Assembly: GCF_000959365.1 (NCBI RefSeq)
Contig: NZ_CP009556.1
Span: 1,674,001-1,738,000, forward strand
Direction: 5' to 3'
Source of the DNA: Burkholderia oklahomensis C6786
Lineage (GTDB): Bacteria > Pseudomonadota > Gammaproteobacteria > Burkholderiales > Burkholderiaceae
DNA: 64,000 nt
The notes below the pieces were generated by a model that worked only from the letters and a program-made list of their open reading frames with translations, had not been told where the DNA came from and searched no databases. This document shows positions 45,605 through 54,948 of the stretch, piece after piece (position 1 is the stretch's first letter; the number at the start of each line of letters is the position of its first letter). The translations under genes were made by a program, and so were the position numbers.

Positions 45605-45817
45605 TCATCGAGCGACGGTTTGCGCCAGCCCTTGTTGTTGCGCCGCCGCTTCGTTTTCCTGTTCCCATTCGTACCAATCGTCGCCGAGCAATTCGATCGG
45701 ATGCTGCGTCCGGTCGGAGCCGTTGCCGCAAGACAGCGCGTCGACCGAGCAATATCGGTCGCATCCCCAGCAGTTGCGTTCAGGGTGCTTCGGATGCAGC
45801 GGGAATTTCTTCGCCAT
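45605..45817 (-). CDS. DUF3079 protein
   Basis: 70 residues, MAKKFPLHPKHPERNCWGCD then YCSVDALSCGNGSDRTQHPIELLGDDWYEWE. The four Cys (CWGC, YC, SC) look like a small zinc knuckle. This matches DUF3079, a beta-proteobacterial family of unknown role. Last residues are a Gln-rich tail. Confidence 0.88.
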   Translation of the reverse strand: MAKKFPLHPKHPERNCWGCDRYCSVDALSCGNGSDRTQHPIELLGDDWYEWEQENEAAAQQQGLAQTVAR

Positions 45818-46145
45818 GCCGGGGTGCCTCGCAAAGTGCGTTGGAGGGTGTCGTGGCGAGCGATGTCAGGACGGCGCCTTGGTGGGCGGGGTAGATGGCT
45901 TGGAACGGCGCGACGCGCGCACGATTTCGTGCGTGGCGAGCTGACAAGGTTTCTGTCGCCGCGACCTGCCCATTCTGTCGATCGGGCGACGTACTTGCCT
46001 TGATATTGCGCATCGAATCGCGCCATGCGACGTTGCGTCGCGTGGCGCCACGCCAGCCGACGCCAGTCAATGCCAGTCAATGCCAGCCGACGCCACTTGG
46101 CGCCGCCCGGCGTCGTTCGCGTCAATCGGACGCCCGGCGCGATGC
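45818..46145. other. 328-bp intergenic region with a short 10-bp repeat
   Basis: No gene supported. It contains four 10-bp units at 46054-46093 in the order CAGCCGACGC, CAGTCAATGC, CAGTCAATGC, CAGCCGACGC. Confidence 0.6.
46054..46093. repeat. Four 10-bp repeats in A-B-B-A order
   Basis: Two variants of a 10-bp unit (CAGCCGACGC and CAGTCAATGC) alternate as A-B-B-A in non-coding sequence, and related TGGCGCCACGCC words surround them. Likely a variable-number locus. Confidence 0.8.
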
Positions 46146-46418
46146 TTACCGGCCCACGGCATGTGTGGCGAGGTGCTGGCGGATCAGCGTCAGATAACGG
46201 TCGCCGACCGTGTGATCAGTCTCGGCGCGCCGTGCCGGATAACGCAGCGAAATCGGCGGCCAGACGCCCAGATAACGGCAAACGGCGGACAGGTAGGGCT
46301 TGCGGACGCGCCCCATGTGCCGCGCCGCGCGCTCCACGCGCTCGTCGCCGACCTGGCTGCGCAGCCACGCGAGGATTTGGCGGTCGGTATCGTTGACGAT
46401 GCGAACCAGGTGCTCCAT
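46146..46418 (-). CDS. Orphan hypothetical protein under twin LexA-like boxes
   Basis: 90 residues, basic and helical: MEHLVRIVNDTDRQILAWLR, then GDERVERAARHMGRVRKPYLS and a C-terminal half with VGDRYLTLIRQHLA. No family recognised. The ATG follows GAGGT at a proper distance; an ATG four codons upstream (46430) is less well placed. The overlapping palindromic boxes at 46428-46465 abut the ribosome site, so repression there would block transcription. Confidence 0.65.
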   Translation of the reverse strand: MEHLVRIVNDTDRQILAWLRSQVGDERVERAARHMGRVRKPYLSAVCRYLGVWPPISLRYPARRAETDHTVGDRYLTLIRQHLATHAVGR

Positions 46419-46427
46419 CTGACACCT

Positions 46428-46465
46428 CACTGGTTATAAATACAGTACTGTTAATTTATCCAGTA
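46428..46465 (-). promoter_or_regulatory. Two overlapping LexA-like boxes
   Basis: 46428-46447 and 46446-46465 each match 16 of 20 positions of the E. coli LexA box TACTGTATATATATACAGTA, reading CTGT-N8-CCAG outward from a shared ACAGTACTGT centre. Both keep the CTGT half and differ by one base in the ACAG half. They sit a few bases upstream of the ribosome site of the minus-strand gene. Confidence 0.55.
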
Positions 46466-46814
46466 TTCTGCGGGTGTGCAACCGAATTAAATGGGGTGCG
46501 AAGGAGTGGGCGGCGAACGCCGGTGGATGGGCCGTGGGCAGGACGCGGGCGTCGGGGAAAGGGCGTGGGATAAAGCGAGCGGGCAGTGGCGCGCGGCGGC
46601 GTGGGTGTGGTTCGGCGAGCGTCGCTCGGACTCCGTTGCGTATCGATCGACGCGCGGCAATCGCGGATGGATGGCCGTCAAGGATGAGGCGGACAGGTCG
46701 TCGCGGTGGCTTGGCGCGACGAGGCGCCAAGCCACCGCGTTCGCCACACAGCGCGTCGCGGGGCGAGGCCTTCGCGACTCGCCGTTCCGAACCCGATCGG
46801 CTTCCGCGGCGCCG
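46466..46814. other. 349-bp intergenic region
   Basis: Between two minus-strand genes. Purine-rich GC sequence; no gene, repeat or terminator could be supported. Confidence 0.45.
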
Positions 46815-47672
46815 TCAAGTCGTCGCGACCAGAAACGCCTCGCCGCTCGCCGGCCGCAGTCCGTCGGCCCGGCCGGCGAAATAGCGCTGGGTGAGATCGT
46901 CGGTGGACACGTGCCGGACTTCGCGGAATCCCGCTTCGCGGGCGAGCGCGAGCATCTCGGGCGGGCTGAAGAAGCTGACGAACGGGGTGCCCGCCGCCCG
47001 CGCGCGCTCGTAGACGGCCTGGTGCTGCGGGCGCTCGGCGGGATCGAGGTGTTCGAGCGGCAGCAGGAACGTCATCGCCAGCGTAGACCCCGGGGCGAGC
47101 GTCGCGATCTCGCGCAGCGTGGCGGCGACCGCGTCCCGGGTCAGATACATCGAGACGCCGGTCGACGACACGACGGCCGGCCGACCGGCGTCGAAGCCGT
47201 CGGCCTCCAGCCGTTCCCGCCAGGATCCTCCCGCCTCGAAATCGACCGGCACGAGCCGCAGCCATTCCGGGATGCCGAAGCCGAGTGCGATCAGGCGCTG
47301 CCGCTTCCAGGCCTGCGCGCCGGGCTGGTCGACTTCGAATATCCGAAGGCGCGACGCGAGCTTCGTTCTGCGCTGGGCGAACGTGTCGAAGCCGGCGCCG
47401 AGCACCACGTACTGGGCGACGCCGCGTTCGACCTGCTCGCAGACCAGATCCTCGATGAAGCGGGCCCGGCCGACGATTGCCGCCCGGTAGCCGCGGGTCG
47501 CTTGCGGATCCATGTCCGGACGCTCGCGCCAGTCGTCGTCCGGCGCGGCCAGTTGCAGACCGATCTCATCGTCGAGCACGTGCGGCGGCGGATCGATCTG
47601 CACATGCATGGCCCGCCATAGAGCGACTCGCACCGCGGTGCTGTCCGGGGCTGCGATGGACTTGTTCGGCAT
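46815..47672 (-). CDS. Class I SAM methyltransferase, leucine carboxyl methyltransferase-like (TIGR00027 type)
   Basis: 285 residues. The SAM-binding strand is QYVVLGAGFDTFAQRR, followed by the acidic FEVDQPGAQAWKRQRL, RLVPVDFEAG and STGVSMYLT, all typical of the LCM/PPM family, whose bacterial members methylate small molecules or, in mycobacteria, lipids. Start ATG after GGGGGAA; the frame is open 8 codons further. Substrate unknown. No linked biosynthetic genes. Confidence 0.88.
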   Translation of the reverse strand: MPNKSIAAPDSTAVRVALWRAMHVQIDPPPHVLDDEIGLQLAAPDDDWRERPDMDPQATRGYRAAIVGRARFIEDLVCEQVERGVAQYVVLGAGFDTFAQRRTKLASRLRIFEVDQPGAQAWKRQRLIALGFGIPEWLRLVPVDFEAGGSWRERLEADGFDAGRPAVVSSTGVSMYLTRDAVAATLREIATLAPGSTLAMTFLLPLEHLDPAERPQHQAVYERARAAGTPFVSFFSPPEMLALAREAGFREVRHVSTDDLTQRYFAGRADGLRPASGEAFLVATT

Positions 47673-47843
47673 GACGTTCCCCCGTTCAATAGGCACGAAT
47701 GTCGTCGATCGTCATAGTGTATCGATCGTCCGGCATCGCCCCAAGAGGTTGGTCCAGGAAGTCGCCCCAGGAGGTCCGTCCCAGGCAGTCCGCCCGGGAA
47801 GTTGCCCCATTCCGGGTTCGGGCCGGCTTTCGTTGGGCGAACG

Positions 47844-49445
47844 TCACGGCCGCGCCGCCTTGCCGCCCGGCATCGCCGGCATCAGTCCGGCGTAGCGCTC
47901 GTCCGTCAGCGTGCGCAGGAACGCGACGAGATCGTCGACGTCGGCGTCCGTCATCGCGGGCGGCGTGCCGGGGCGGCGATTCATCGGCGTCGAGTTCACG
48001 TTGATGTTGCCGCGATAGGCGGCCGGCACGTCGTCGAACGTGTCGCGGCCGTGATACCAGCGTTTCGGATCGGTCGAGCGCGTGTTGTAGAACGCGACCG
48101 CGTCGCGCAGCGTGTCGAACACACCGTTGTGCATGAACGACTCCTTGACCGCGACGTTGCGCAGCCCCGGCGTGCGCAGATAGCCGCACCATTGCGTCGG
48201 CTCCGGCCAGCGCAGCTTCGCGGCCGTGTCGCACAGGCCGTTGTCGAAGCGGCGCGGGTCGCGGTTCGCGGGCAGCGCGCGGTTGCGCGGCACCGCGATC
48301 GCGTCGTAGCCGAAGTCGGTGAAGAGCGAGCGCTCGGGGCGGCTCGCGGTATCCGACAGCGTATGGCAACTCATGCAGTTGCCCTTGTCCGGATTCTTGA
48401 ACAGCGCGAGCCCGCGCAACTCCTGCGGCGTGAGCGGCGCGCGCTTCGTCACGTATGCGTCGTAGCGCGACGAGAAGGGCGCCATTTCGTCGCTCTGCAG
48501 ATACGCCTGCATCGCGTCGCCGAGCGCGCGCACCATCCGCTCGGGATCGCGCCGGACCGCCGGGCCGACACGCTCGGCGAGCGCCGCGGCGAGCTCGGTG
48601 CCGTCGATCTTTCGCAAGAGTGCCGCGGGCGATGCGTTGTTCATCTCGTCCGGATCGAAGAGCGGGCCGCGTAGCTGCTCGGCGAGCGTGTCGGCGCGGC
48701 CGTCCGAGAACAGGCCGCCGAACGGCGCGGGCGCGAGCGCGTCGTCGTCCTGATAGAAGTGGCGGCGCGGCACGTAGCGCACGTACAGCAGCGACGGCGC
48801 GTTGCGCCGGCTGAAGTGGCCGACGCGGCTGCCCTGCGGCACGCGCGGGCCGGCGAGCGCCGCGGGCGACAGCGTCGGCGCGAACGCGCGGCCCGGATCG
48901 TGGCAGCTCGCGCACGACGTGCCGCGCGGCTCCGACAGCCGAGGATCGAAGAACACGCGCCGGCCGAGCGCGACGAGCGCGGGGTCCGGGCGGAACACGG
49001 CCGTCGTCGTATCGACCTTCGACGCGACCTGCGGCGTGGCGCGGCCGATCGTGCCGACGACGCGCTGCGGCGATGCGCCAGGGAGCAGGACCGTCGTCGG
49101 CGATCGAGGCGACTCGGCTGCGGCGCGGGCGGTGTTCGGCGTGGTCGTCGTATCCGTCGCGCCTGCCGTGCTCATCGCCTTCGTTGCGCTCGTCGCGGCG
49201 GGACCGGCCGCGAGTGCCAGTGCCGCCATCGACGCGAAGAGCGCGCCGCCGGCGGTGTGCGCGATCGTCGAAATGGCGCGGCGTTTTCTCGTCGTGCGTC
49301 GAAGCGGCGCGAGCGGCGGCGGAATCGCAGCGTCCGTTTTCGGATCGGCCTCGGGTGACGGATCGGCGAACGCGACAGCGAGCGCGCGGCTCGCGATTCC
49401 GGGCGTGCATCGAGCGGACGCTGGGCGCCTGACGCGCGCCGCCAC
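47844..49445 (-). CDS. Di-haem cytochrome c peroxidase / MauG-family protein
   Basis: About 460-533 residues depending on start. Two c-haem motifs, CASCHDPG and CMSCHTLS, with the family tail ALRNVAVKESFMHNGVFDTL (in parts) and TDADVDDLVAFLRTLTD. An exported periplasmic enzyme that reduces peroxide or oxidises a partner protein. The secretion signal is probably RRTTRKRRAISTIAHTAGG followed by a hydrophobic Ala/Leu run. The start is uncertain: GTG at 49445 includes that signal; ATG at 49229 would begin inside the hydrophobic run. It lies 167 bp after the metallophosphoesterase gene on the same strand. Confidence 0.87.
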   Translation of the reverse strand: MAARVRRPASARCTPGIASRALAVAFADPSPEADPKTDAAIPPPLAPLRRTTRKRRAISTIAHTAGGALFASMAALALAAGPAATSATKAMSTAGATDTTTTPNTARAAAESPRSPTTVLLPGASPQRVVGTIGRATPQVASKVDTTTAVFRPDPALVALGRRVFFDPRLSEPRGTSCASCHDPGRAFAPTLSPAALAGPRVPQGSRVGHFSRRNAPSLLYVRYVPRRHFYQDDDALAPAPFGGLFSDGRADTLAEQLRGPLFDPDEMNNASPAALLRKIDGTELAAALAERVGPAVRRDPERMVRALGDAMQAYLQSDEMAPFSSRYDAYVTKRAPLTPQELRGLALFKNPDKGNCMSCHTLSDTASRPERSLFTDFGYDAIAVPRNRALPANRDPRRFDNGLCDTAAKLRWPEPTQWCGYLRTPGLRNVAVKESFMHNGVFDTLRDAVAFYNTRSTDPKRWYHGRDTFDDVPAAYRGNINVNSTPMNRRPGTPPAMTDADVDDLVAFLRTLTDERYAGLMPAMPGGKAARP

Positions 49446-49612
49446 GTGATGCGTCGGCGCGCGATCAAGCCGGGCGGCGCGCGCCGCAGCCGTGTCGATT
49501 GTGTCGATCGTGCCGGCGGCGGCTGCATTCGGCGCGCGCGACGACGCGGCGCGGCCCGCGCGCTCCGCGAACGCCGGCGCATGCCGCGCCGGCGTGGTCC
49601 GTTTCCCGGCCG

Positions 49613-51091
49613 TCACGGCGCGATGAAGCCGGTCTTGTCGCACGTGAGCGTCGTGCCGGCCTGGTCGCAGGTCGCGAGCAGCTTGCCCGCGGCCGTGTAC
49701 GCCTTGAACGTCCAGCCGCGCGCGGGCGCCGCGCGCCGCTCCATGATCAGGAAGCCGAAGCTGTTGTTGTGCGACAGCTTGTCGATGACGACGCCCGGCG
49801 CGGGCGTCAGGTTCGCCGGGAATGGATCGGGCAGCGCGACGTCGAGGTTGTCGCCGCCGTTGCCCGACACGATCGTCGCCGGATGCCCGGACGCGAAGTT
49901 GATCGCCTGGAAGTCGTGCACGTGGCCGTGCAGCGCGACTTGCACGCCGGGCGGGTAGTACGCCTGCGCATAGAGGCTCGACATCACCGACTGCAGCGCG
50001 AGATTGCCCGGCGCGGGCGTGCTGCCCGGGATCGGCGCGAACGCGAGGATCGGATGATGGTTCGTGAAGATCGTCGTCGACATGCCCGGCTTGTTCGCGA
50101 GCGCGGCCACCGTCTGGAACTGCTTCTGATAGATCTGGAATTGTACGTCCGTCGTCTTGAGCGCCGCGCGGCCGACCTTCGCGGTATCGAACACGATCAC
50201 CTGCGAGCCGGTGCCGAGCGGCACCGCGTAGGGCTCCGAATAGTTCGCGCTGCCGTCGTTCGCGGGATCGTTGCACGAGCGCGCGTCCGAGTACGGGCGC
50301 GGATCGAGGAAGCGGTACCAGCCCTGGCCCGCGCGTGCGCATTCCTCGTGATTGCCGCGCACGACGACCCACGGCGCCTTTGCGAAGAGCGGCGCGGCGG
50401 GCTCGAACAGGTCCGCGCGCCACGTGTCCCAGCCGTAGCCCCACGGGCTGTTCTTGCAGCCGGCGATGTCGGGCGGGCACGCGTTCTCGCGATAGTGATA
50501 GTCGCCGACGTGCAGCACGAGATCCGGATTCAGCCGCGCGACGCTCGACGCAATGGTCGCGAACGGCCATACCGTCGCGTCGCTGCACGCCTGGAACGCG
50601 TTGTCGGCCTTCTTCATCCGGCAGCCGGTGTCGGCGATGATCGCGACGCGCTGCGGCTCGGCCTTCGGCAGCGGCAGCGCTCGTCCGGCGACGGTCACGT
50701 CCTTCGCGCCCGCGGGCAGCGTCGCTTCGCACACGGACACCGGAAAGCTCGACGGTTTCGAGTCGGCCGGATCGCTCGCGGTCGGACGTTGCGCGACGGT
50801 GCCCGCGGCGGCGCGCAGCGTCATCCGCGCGAGCTTGCCGTCGGCGCTCAACTGCGGGCAGACGGCGGGCGCCGGCTCGCCCGACGCCGCGGCGGGCGGC
50901 GTGTAGCTCGTGATCACGCGGGCGATCGCCTGATTGGAGTCGCCGATCTCGACCCACGCCGCCTGGATGTTCGCGGGTGTGCTCGCGGCGTCCGGCTGGT
51001 TGTCGATGCTGCTCGTGCAGGCGTGGAACAGCGTGGCGCCCGCGAGTGTCAGAAGGAGCGCGGCGGCGCGGCGAAGAATCGGTCGTGGCAT
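49613..51091 (-). CDS. Secreted metallophosphoesterase (calcineurin-like), probable lipoprotein
   Basis: 492 residues. The signal LLLTLAGATLFHACTSS gives a probable lipidated Cys at residue 25. Metal motifs are VAIIADTGCR (D-x-[GC]), LVLHVGDYHYREN (GD), VVVRGNHEEC (GNHE), TNHHPI and LHGHVHDFQ, the complete calcineurin-type set. Likely a periplasmic or outer-membrane phosphohydrolase. Cys residues are numerous in the mature part. The frame runs far upstream through the heptanucleotide repeats, but MPRPILRR starts a normal signal. Confidence 0.9.
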   Translation of the reverse strand: MPRPILRRAAALLLTLAGATLFHACTSSIDNQPDAASTPANIQAAWVEIGDSNQAIARVITSYTPPAAASGEPAPAVCPQLSADGKLARMTLRAAAGTVAQRPTASDPADSKPSSFPVSVCEATLPAGAKDVTVAGRALPLPKAEPQRVAIIADTGCRMKKADNAFQACSDATVWPFATIASSVARLNPDLVLHVGDYHYRENACPPDIAGCKNSPWGYGWDTWRADLFEPAAPLFAKAPWVVVRGNHEECARAGQGWYRFLDPRPYSDARSCNDPANDGSANYSEPYAVPLGTGSQVIVFDTAKVGRAALKTTDVQFQIYQKQFQTVAALANKPGMSTTIFTNHHPILAFAPIPGSTPAPGNLALQSVMSSLYAQAYYPPGVQVALHGHVHDFQAINFASGHPATIVSGNGGDNLDVALPDPFPANLTPAPGVVIDKLSHNNSFGFLIMERRAAPARGWTFKAYTAAGKLLATCDQAGTTLTCDKTGFIAP

Positions 51092-51721
<630 letters not shown>

Positions 51722-52612
51722 TTACGCGCTTCGCCCCTCGTCGAATCGAAAGAGCCGCGCGGGCGTCTCGACGAGAATCGCGCGCCGCATCGCCGCGTCG
51801 CGCATCCATTGCTGCGCGAGCGCGAACGCACGGCCGAACGTCTCGGTTCGCTCGAACTGCGTGTGCGGCCAGTCGCTGCCCCACACGAGCCGCTCGGCGC
51901 CGTATTCGGCTTCGAGCGCGTCGAACGCCGCGCGCGCGCGGGCCGCCGCTTCGTCGGGCGCGAGTGGCCAGTTGCGGTAGATGCCCGAAATCTTCACCCA
52001 GACGCGCCGTGTCGCGGCTGCGCGCAGCAGATGGCGAAACCCCGCGTCGGCGATGCCGAGCGCCGGATCCGGACGGCCGAAGTGATCGACGACGATATCC
52101 ACGCGATGCGCGAGCAGCGGCGCGATCAGCCGTTTGAGCCGTCCCGCTTCCGCGTGCAGCTCGACATGCCAGCGCAGCGCCGCAACGCGCTCGAGCGTCG
52201 CGCGCCACGCCGGGCTGTCGAGTGCCGGATCGGGCAACCCGATCAGGTTCAGCCGAATGCCGACGATGCCCGCGCGATCGAGTGAGTCGAGCGCGTGCTG
52301 CCCACAGCCGGCGTCGATCACCGCGACGCCTCGCAGCCGCCCCGGCTGTTGCGCGAGCGCGCGCAGCAGGTAGCGGCAGTCGCTGCCGAGAAAACTCGGC
52401 TGCACGAGCACGCCGTGCGACACGCGATGCGCGTCGAGCTGCGCAACGTACGCGCCGAGCGGCGCGTCGTAGCCGGGCGCGTAGCGACGCCGGCCGGCGA
52501 GCGGCAGTCCCGTCTCGAAGACGTGCGCATGCGCGTCGACGGCCGTGATGCGGCCGGACTCGTCGTGCGCCGGCGCTTCGTGCGCGCGCGCTTTCCGCTC
52601 CTGCTCGCTCAA
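51722..52612 (-). CDS. Amidohydrolase (2-pyrone-4,6-dicarboxylate hydrolase-like)
   Basis: 296 residues, TIM-barrel metallohydrolase (amidohydro_2). The first strand is ITAVDAHAHVFE with the HxH metal pair; later His and Asp are in LHAEAGRLK, VDIVVDHFGRPDP and LVWGSDWPHTQFE. These enzymes open lactones or decarboxylate small carboxylates. It is the last gene of a minus-strand unit with an MFS transporter and a GntR regulator, so it likely acts on the imported substrate. Confidence 0.9.
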   Translation of the reverse strand: MSEQERKARAHEAPAHDESGRITAVDAHAHVFETGLPLAGRRRYAPGYDAPLGAYVAQLDAHRVSHGVLVQPSFLGSDCRYLLRALAQQPGRLRGVAVIDAGCGQHALDSLDRAGIVGIRLNLIGLPDPALDSPAWRATLERVAALRWHVELHAEAGRLKRLIAPLLAHRVDIVVDHFGRPDPALGIADAGFRHLLRAAATRRVWVKISGIYRNWPLAPDEAAARARAAFDALEAEYGAERLVWGSDWPHTQFERTETFGRAFALAQQWMRDAAMRRAILVETPARLFRFDEGRSA

Positions 52613-52666
52613 CGCTCGATGCTCCTCATTCGATGAAACGACAACCTGAAAACGATGCGGCGACGA

Positions 52667-53959
52667 TCAGCGATGCTGCGCGCCCGGCGTCGCGATGCGA
52701 GGCGTGCGCGCATCGGCATCGGCGCCTTCGTCGAGCGCGCGTCCGCGCGTCTCGGGCAGCATCAGCACCGCGGCGACGACGATCGAATACGCGATCGCCG
52801 CATCGATGCCGATCGCGGTGCCGAGCGGCATGCCGGCCGACATGTGGCCGACGAGCACCGGAAAGCCGGCCGATGCGACGCGCCCGAAGTTGTAGCAAAA
52901 GCCGACACCCGTGCCGCGCGTGCCGCGCGGATAGAGCTCGTTGAAGAGCGCGCCCATGCTCGCCGGGATGCCGGCCGCGAAAAAGCCGAGCGGAAAGCCG
53001 AGCACGAGCATCGCGGCGTTGCCGAGCGGCAGGAACAGATACGCGATCACGGTCGCGACGCAGCACGCGGAGAACACGAGGATCGTGCTGCGCCGTCCGA
53101 TGCGGTCGAGCAGGTGCGCGCTCGCGACGCAGCCGCAGAAGAACGCGACGATGATGACGGCGAGATAGCCGCCCGTGCCGAGCACCGACAGATGCCGCTC
53201 GACCTTCAGATAGGTCGGCAGCCACGTCATCAGCGCGTAGTAGCCGCCGTGCGCGCCGACGCCGAGCAGCGCGCCGATCAGCGTCATCCGCAGCGTCTCC
53301 CGCGCGAAGATGCCGACGAGCGGCGCGGCCGCCGCGGCTTGCGATGCCGCCGGCGTCTTGGGCGCATCCGTCGAAGGCTCGACGATCCCGCGCCGCACGT
53401 AGACGATCAGCAGCGCGGGCAGCAGGCCGACGCCGAACATCACGCGCCACGCGAGCGCGGCGGGCATCAGCGAGAACGCGAGCGCATAGAGCAGCACGGC
53501 GGCCGCCCAGCCGACCGCCCACGCGCTCTGCACGGTCCCCATCGCCTTGCCGCGATGCTCGGCGCGGATCGTTTCCGCCATCAGCACGGCGCCCGCCGCC
53601 CATTCGCCGCCGAAGCCGAGGCCCTGCAGCGTCTTCAGGATGACGAATTGCGGATAGCTCGTCGCGAACGCGCAGAGGAACGTGCCGACCGAGAAGAACG
53701 CAATCGTCCATTGCAGCGTCCGAACGCGGCCGAAGCGGTCGGACAGCATGCCGGCCGCCCAGCCGCCGATCGCCGACGCGACGAGCGTCGCGCCGCCGAC
53801 GAAGCCCGCCTGCGTGCGGGAGAGCGACCATTCCGCGATGATCGCGGGAATCACGAGGCTGAACATCTGCACGTCGAGCGCATCGAGCGCCCAGCCGCCG
53901 AAGCAGGCCCAGAACGTGCGCCGTTCGCGGGCCGAAATCGCGCCGAACCATTTGAACAC
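52667..53959 (-). CDS. MFS transporter, aromatic-acid:H+ symporter (AAHS) type
   Basis: 430 residues, 12 membrane helices. The D-A-L-D entry in helix 1 (FGGWALDALDVQMFSLVIPA) and loop motif GMLSDRFGRVRTLQW are the AAHS signatures. It probably brings a carboxylate into the cell for the adjacent amidohydrolase. It lies 54 bp upstream of the amidohydrolase gene and 90 bp after the GntR gene, all on the minus strand. Confidence 0.9.
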   Translation of the reverse strand: MFKWFGAISARERRTFWACFGGWALDALDVQMFSLVIPAIIAEWSLSRTQAGFVGGATLVASAIGGWAAGMLSDRFGRVRTLQWTIAFFSVGTFLCAFATSYPQFVILKTLQGLGFGGEWAAGAVLMAETIRAEHRGKAMGTVQSAWAVGWAAAVLLYALAFSLMPAALAWRVMFGVGLLPALLIVYVRRGIVEPSTDAPKTPAASQAAAAAPLVGIFARETLRMTLIGALLGVGAHGGYYALMTWLPTYLKVERHLSVLGTGGYLAVIIVAFFCGCVASAHLLDRIGRRSTILVFSACCVATVIAYLFLPLGNAAMLVLGFPLGFFAAGIPASMGALFNELYPRGTRGTGVGFCYNFGRVASAGFPVLVGHMSAGMPLGTAIGIDAAIAYSIVVAAVLMLPETRGRALDEGADADARTPRIATPGAQHR

Positions 53960-54049
53960 TGTCGTCTCCTGTTCCGCGCCGGACGGTCGCCGCCTGCCGC
54001 TGCTCGCGGCGCGGCGGTCGCCGGTCGGTCGCGCTCGCGCGAGCGGACC

Positions 54050-54775
54050 CTAGCGGATCTCCGCCTGATAGATGAATTCGCTCGCGGGGCCGCGCGAGCG
54101 CCGCCATTCGAGCGGCCGGCGGTCGTAGCCGTACGCGAGCCGCTCGATCACGACGGCGGGCGTGCCCGGCTCGATGCGCAGCAGGCGCGCATGCACGGGC
54201 CCGATCGCCTCGACCGTCAAGGTCTCGGTGGCCGACGCGACGATCTGGTTGCAGTGCGCTTCGTAGACCGGATACAGCAGGTCGCCGATCGCGTCGGGCT
54301 CGAGCCGCGCGAACGCGGCGAAGCGGTCGTACGGCAGCCAGATTTCCTCGGCGAGCATCGGCGCGCCGTCGATCAGGCGCAGGCGCGTCATCTCGATCAC
54401 GGACGCGCGGCTCGGGATCTGCAGCGCGGCGGCGACGGCCGACGGCGCTTCGACGACCTCGCGGCGCAGGATCCGGCTCTCGGGTATCCGGCGCTCGCCC
54501 TGCTTGCTCTGGAAGCGGAAGAAGCGGAACAGCGAGCTGTCGAAGCTCGCGCGCCGCACGAACGTGCCGCGCCCCTGGAAGCGTTCGAGCATTCCGTCGG
54601 CGACGAGCAGGTCGACCGCCTTGCGCACGGTGCCGACCGCGACGTCGTAGCGCTTCGCGAGCGCCTGCTCGGTCGGGATCGCTTCGCCCGGCCGCCAATG
54701 CCGGGCGGCGATGAGCGCGGCCAGCTCGTCGCGCAGACGCTGATAGCGGGGAAGTCGTTCGTCGGTGGCGTGCAT
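54050..54775 (-). CDS. GntR/HutC-family transcriptional regulator
   Basis: 241 residues. Winged helix: LPRYQRLRDELAALIAARHW, EQALAKRYDVAVGTVRKAV and GRGTFVRR, followed by a UTRA ligand domain (about 90-235) with the typical VIEMTRLRLIDGAPMLAEEIWL. It probably represses the transporters and amidohydrolase until the substrate is present. CATCTATATG lies at 54790-54799 just upstream of its own start and again upstream of the divergent MFS gene. Confidence 0.92.
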   Translation of the reverse strand: MHATDERLPRYQRLRDELAALIAARHWRPGEAIPTEQALAKRYDVAVGTVRKAVDLLVADGMLERFQGRGTFVRRASFDSSLFRFFRFQSKQGERRIPESRILRREVVEAPSAVAAALQIPSRASVIEMTRLRLIDGAPMLAEEIWLPYDRFAAFARLEPDAIGDLLYPVYEAHCNQIVASATETLTVEAIGPVHARLLRIEPGTPAVVIERLAYGYDRRPLEWRRSRGPASEFIYQAEIR

Positions 54776-54789
54776 GGTTTCTCCAAATT

Positions 54790-54799
54790 CATCTATATG
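54790..54799. promoter_or_regulatory. Operator candidate 1 of the GntR regulator
   Basis: CATCTATATG, 15 bp before the regulator start. The reverse complement of this site and its flank, CATATAGATGAATTTG, resembles the second site's CATCTATATGAATTTG, so the two sites face opposite ways and guard both divergent promoters. Confidence 0.65.
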
Positions 54800-54908
54800 T
54801 TTGCATGACTTGGGACGGCGCGAATCGGTGGAAACCCGATAGCAGTTGCCGTGTATCCGCGTGCTGCGCGGGTAACTACGCATTGCCGCACTCAACTATT
54901 CAACCAAT

Positions 54909-54918
54909 CATCTATATG
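54909..54918. promoter_or_regulatory. Operator candidate 2 of the GntR regulator
   Basis: CATCTATATG, 31 bp before the plus-strand MFS start, followed by AATTTG. A second exact copy of the site at 54790, in the same 173-bp divergent region. Confidence 0.65.
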
Positions 54919-54948
54919 AATTTGAATTGATGAGCAAGGAGACGGCAG

